The position numbers were made by a program, and so were the translations under genes. The notes below the pieces were generated by a model. The model was given only the letters and a program-made list of their open reading frames with translations. It was not told the DNA's origin and did not search any database. A stretch of 64,000 nucleotides of DNA from Chitinophagales bacterium (GTDB lineage: Bacteria; Bacteroidota; Bacteroidia; Chitinophagales; LD1): NCBI GenBank assembly GCA_019638515.1, contig JAHBTS010000009.1, positions 1 through 64,000 on the forward strand, given 5' to 3'. This document shows positions 63,806-64,000 of this stretch, piece by piece. Every line of letters starts with the position of its first letter. Within the stretch, counting starts at the first letter, position 1.

Positions 63806-64000
63806 CTATTTGTAAGTAACTGATAAAGTTGCATGGGTTGCATCATTACTAGCTCCATTTATGGTAATACCAGGAGTACCAGTAACGGCCGTACAAACAT
63901 AACGTACAGTTACAGTATTTGTAGTATTAGGAACAACTGCTGCCATCTTGCTAAATGCCAACGACCATGTAGTTACAGAAACTCCATCCCATGAATTATA
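63806..64000 (-). CDS. C-terminal 64 residues of an unidentified beta-rich protein, N-terminus beyond the window
   Basis: The frame runs from the window edge to the TAG at 63806-63808. The visible product is rich in Thr, Val, Ser and Ala with alternating strands (WDGVSVTTWSLAFSKM and NTVTVRYVCTAVTGTPGI, ending HATLSVTYK). It looks like a secreted beta-sandwich, but too little is visible to name a family. A strong terminator lies between its stop and that of tsaD, which supports a true gene end. Confidence 0.6.
   Translation of the reverse strand, partial: YNSWDGVSVTTWSLAFSKMAAVVPNTTNTVTVRYVCTAVTGTPGITINGASNDATHATLSVTYK

Noticed and set aside
1-64000. tRNA, rRNA, CRISPR array, insertion sequence or recombinase gene
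   Set aside because: Gaps were read for cloverleaf ends, repeat arrays and transposase motifs; none was found.

Overview
The window reads as chromosomal DNA of a Bacteroidota bacterium, perhaps of the Chitinophagales/Sphingobacteriales side, although the order is only a guess. The grounds are: two secreted proteins ending in type IX secretion (T9SS) sorting domains; SprB-like repeats in a surface protein; Bat aerotolerance genes; DUF4476 and LytS/LytTR proteins; an AT-rich composition; mostly absent Shine-Dalgarno sequences; and promoters of the Bacteroidota form TTTG/TTG, about 19 nt, then TAnnTTTG or TAnnTTCG. I count 49 protein genes, the first and last cut by the window edges. I see no tRNA, rRNA, CRISPR array, insertion sequence or prophage. 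Genes are tightly packed and no gap exceeds about 260 bp.

Layout. 1-8.4 kb: edge-truncated SprB-repeat surface protein (-), glutathione peroxidase (+), batD-batE (+), carA (-), and an epimerase-glycosyltransferase fusion (-). 8.4-12 kb (-): T9SS choice-of-anchor B protein, secreted thioredoxin, GT-C-like membrane protein. 12-19 kb (+): rhomboid protease, RND pump plus TolC-like channel, then a LytS-type kinase and LytTR regulator. 19-24.7 kb: envelope proteins of poorly known function (DUF4412-like, DUF4476, beta-helix lipoprotein, small membrane protein, leucine-rich repeat protein). 24.8-32.7 kb (+): divIC-like gene, rRNA-methyltransferase-like gene, flavin reductase, rpsF-rpsR-rplI, a 738-residue oxidosqualene cyclase, DUF1015 and a TrmN6-like methyltransferase. 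32.7-46.6 kb: HhH/outer-membrane protein, flavin oxidoreductase, HAD phosphatase, sodium:solute symporter, a giant SprA-like outer-membrane protein, PlsC acyltransferase, peptide-binding lipoprotein, esterase and a collagen-like surface protein. 46.7-54.8 kb (-): DEAD-box helicase with a structured leader, MsbA-type ABC exporter, CBS protein, hydrolase, T9SS subtilase, lipoprotein. 55-64 kb: deoxyhypusine-synthase-like protein, gmhA-hddC-gmhB heptose genes, tamB, tsaD, and an edge-truncated protein.

The most notable item is the oxidosqualene cyclase at 28469-30685. It carries the sterol-type catalytic motif (DCSAE, not the DxDD of hopene cyclases) and all the active-site residues I could align by hand to human lanosterol synthase. 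Its three product-determining positions (Tyr399, His465, Ile469) match plant cycloartenol synthase rather than lanosterol synthase. That suggests a bacterial sterol or related triterpenoid pathway, rare in this phylum. No squalene epoxidase or later sterol gene lies in the window.

Much of the remainder serves the cell envelope: heptose-nucleotide synthesis, TamB, MsbA-like export, PlsC, RND efflux, T9SS cargo and large outer-membrane barrels. A second theme is promoters whose -7 element lies only 4-9 nt from the start codon (carA, the cyclase, tsaD), implying leaderless or nearly leaderless mRNAs.
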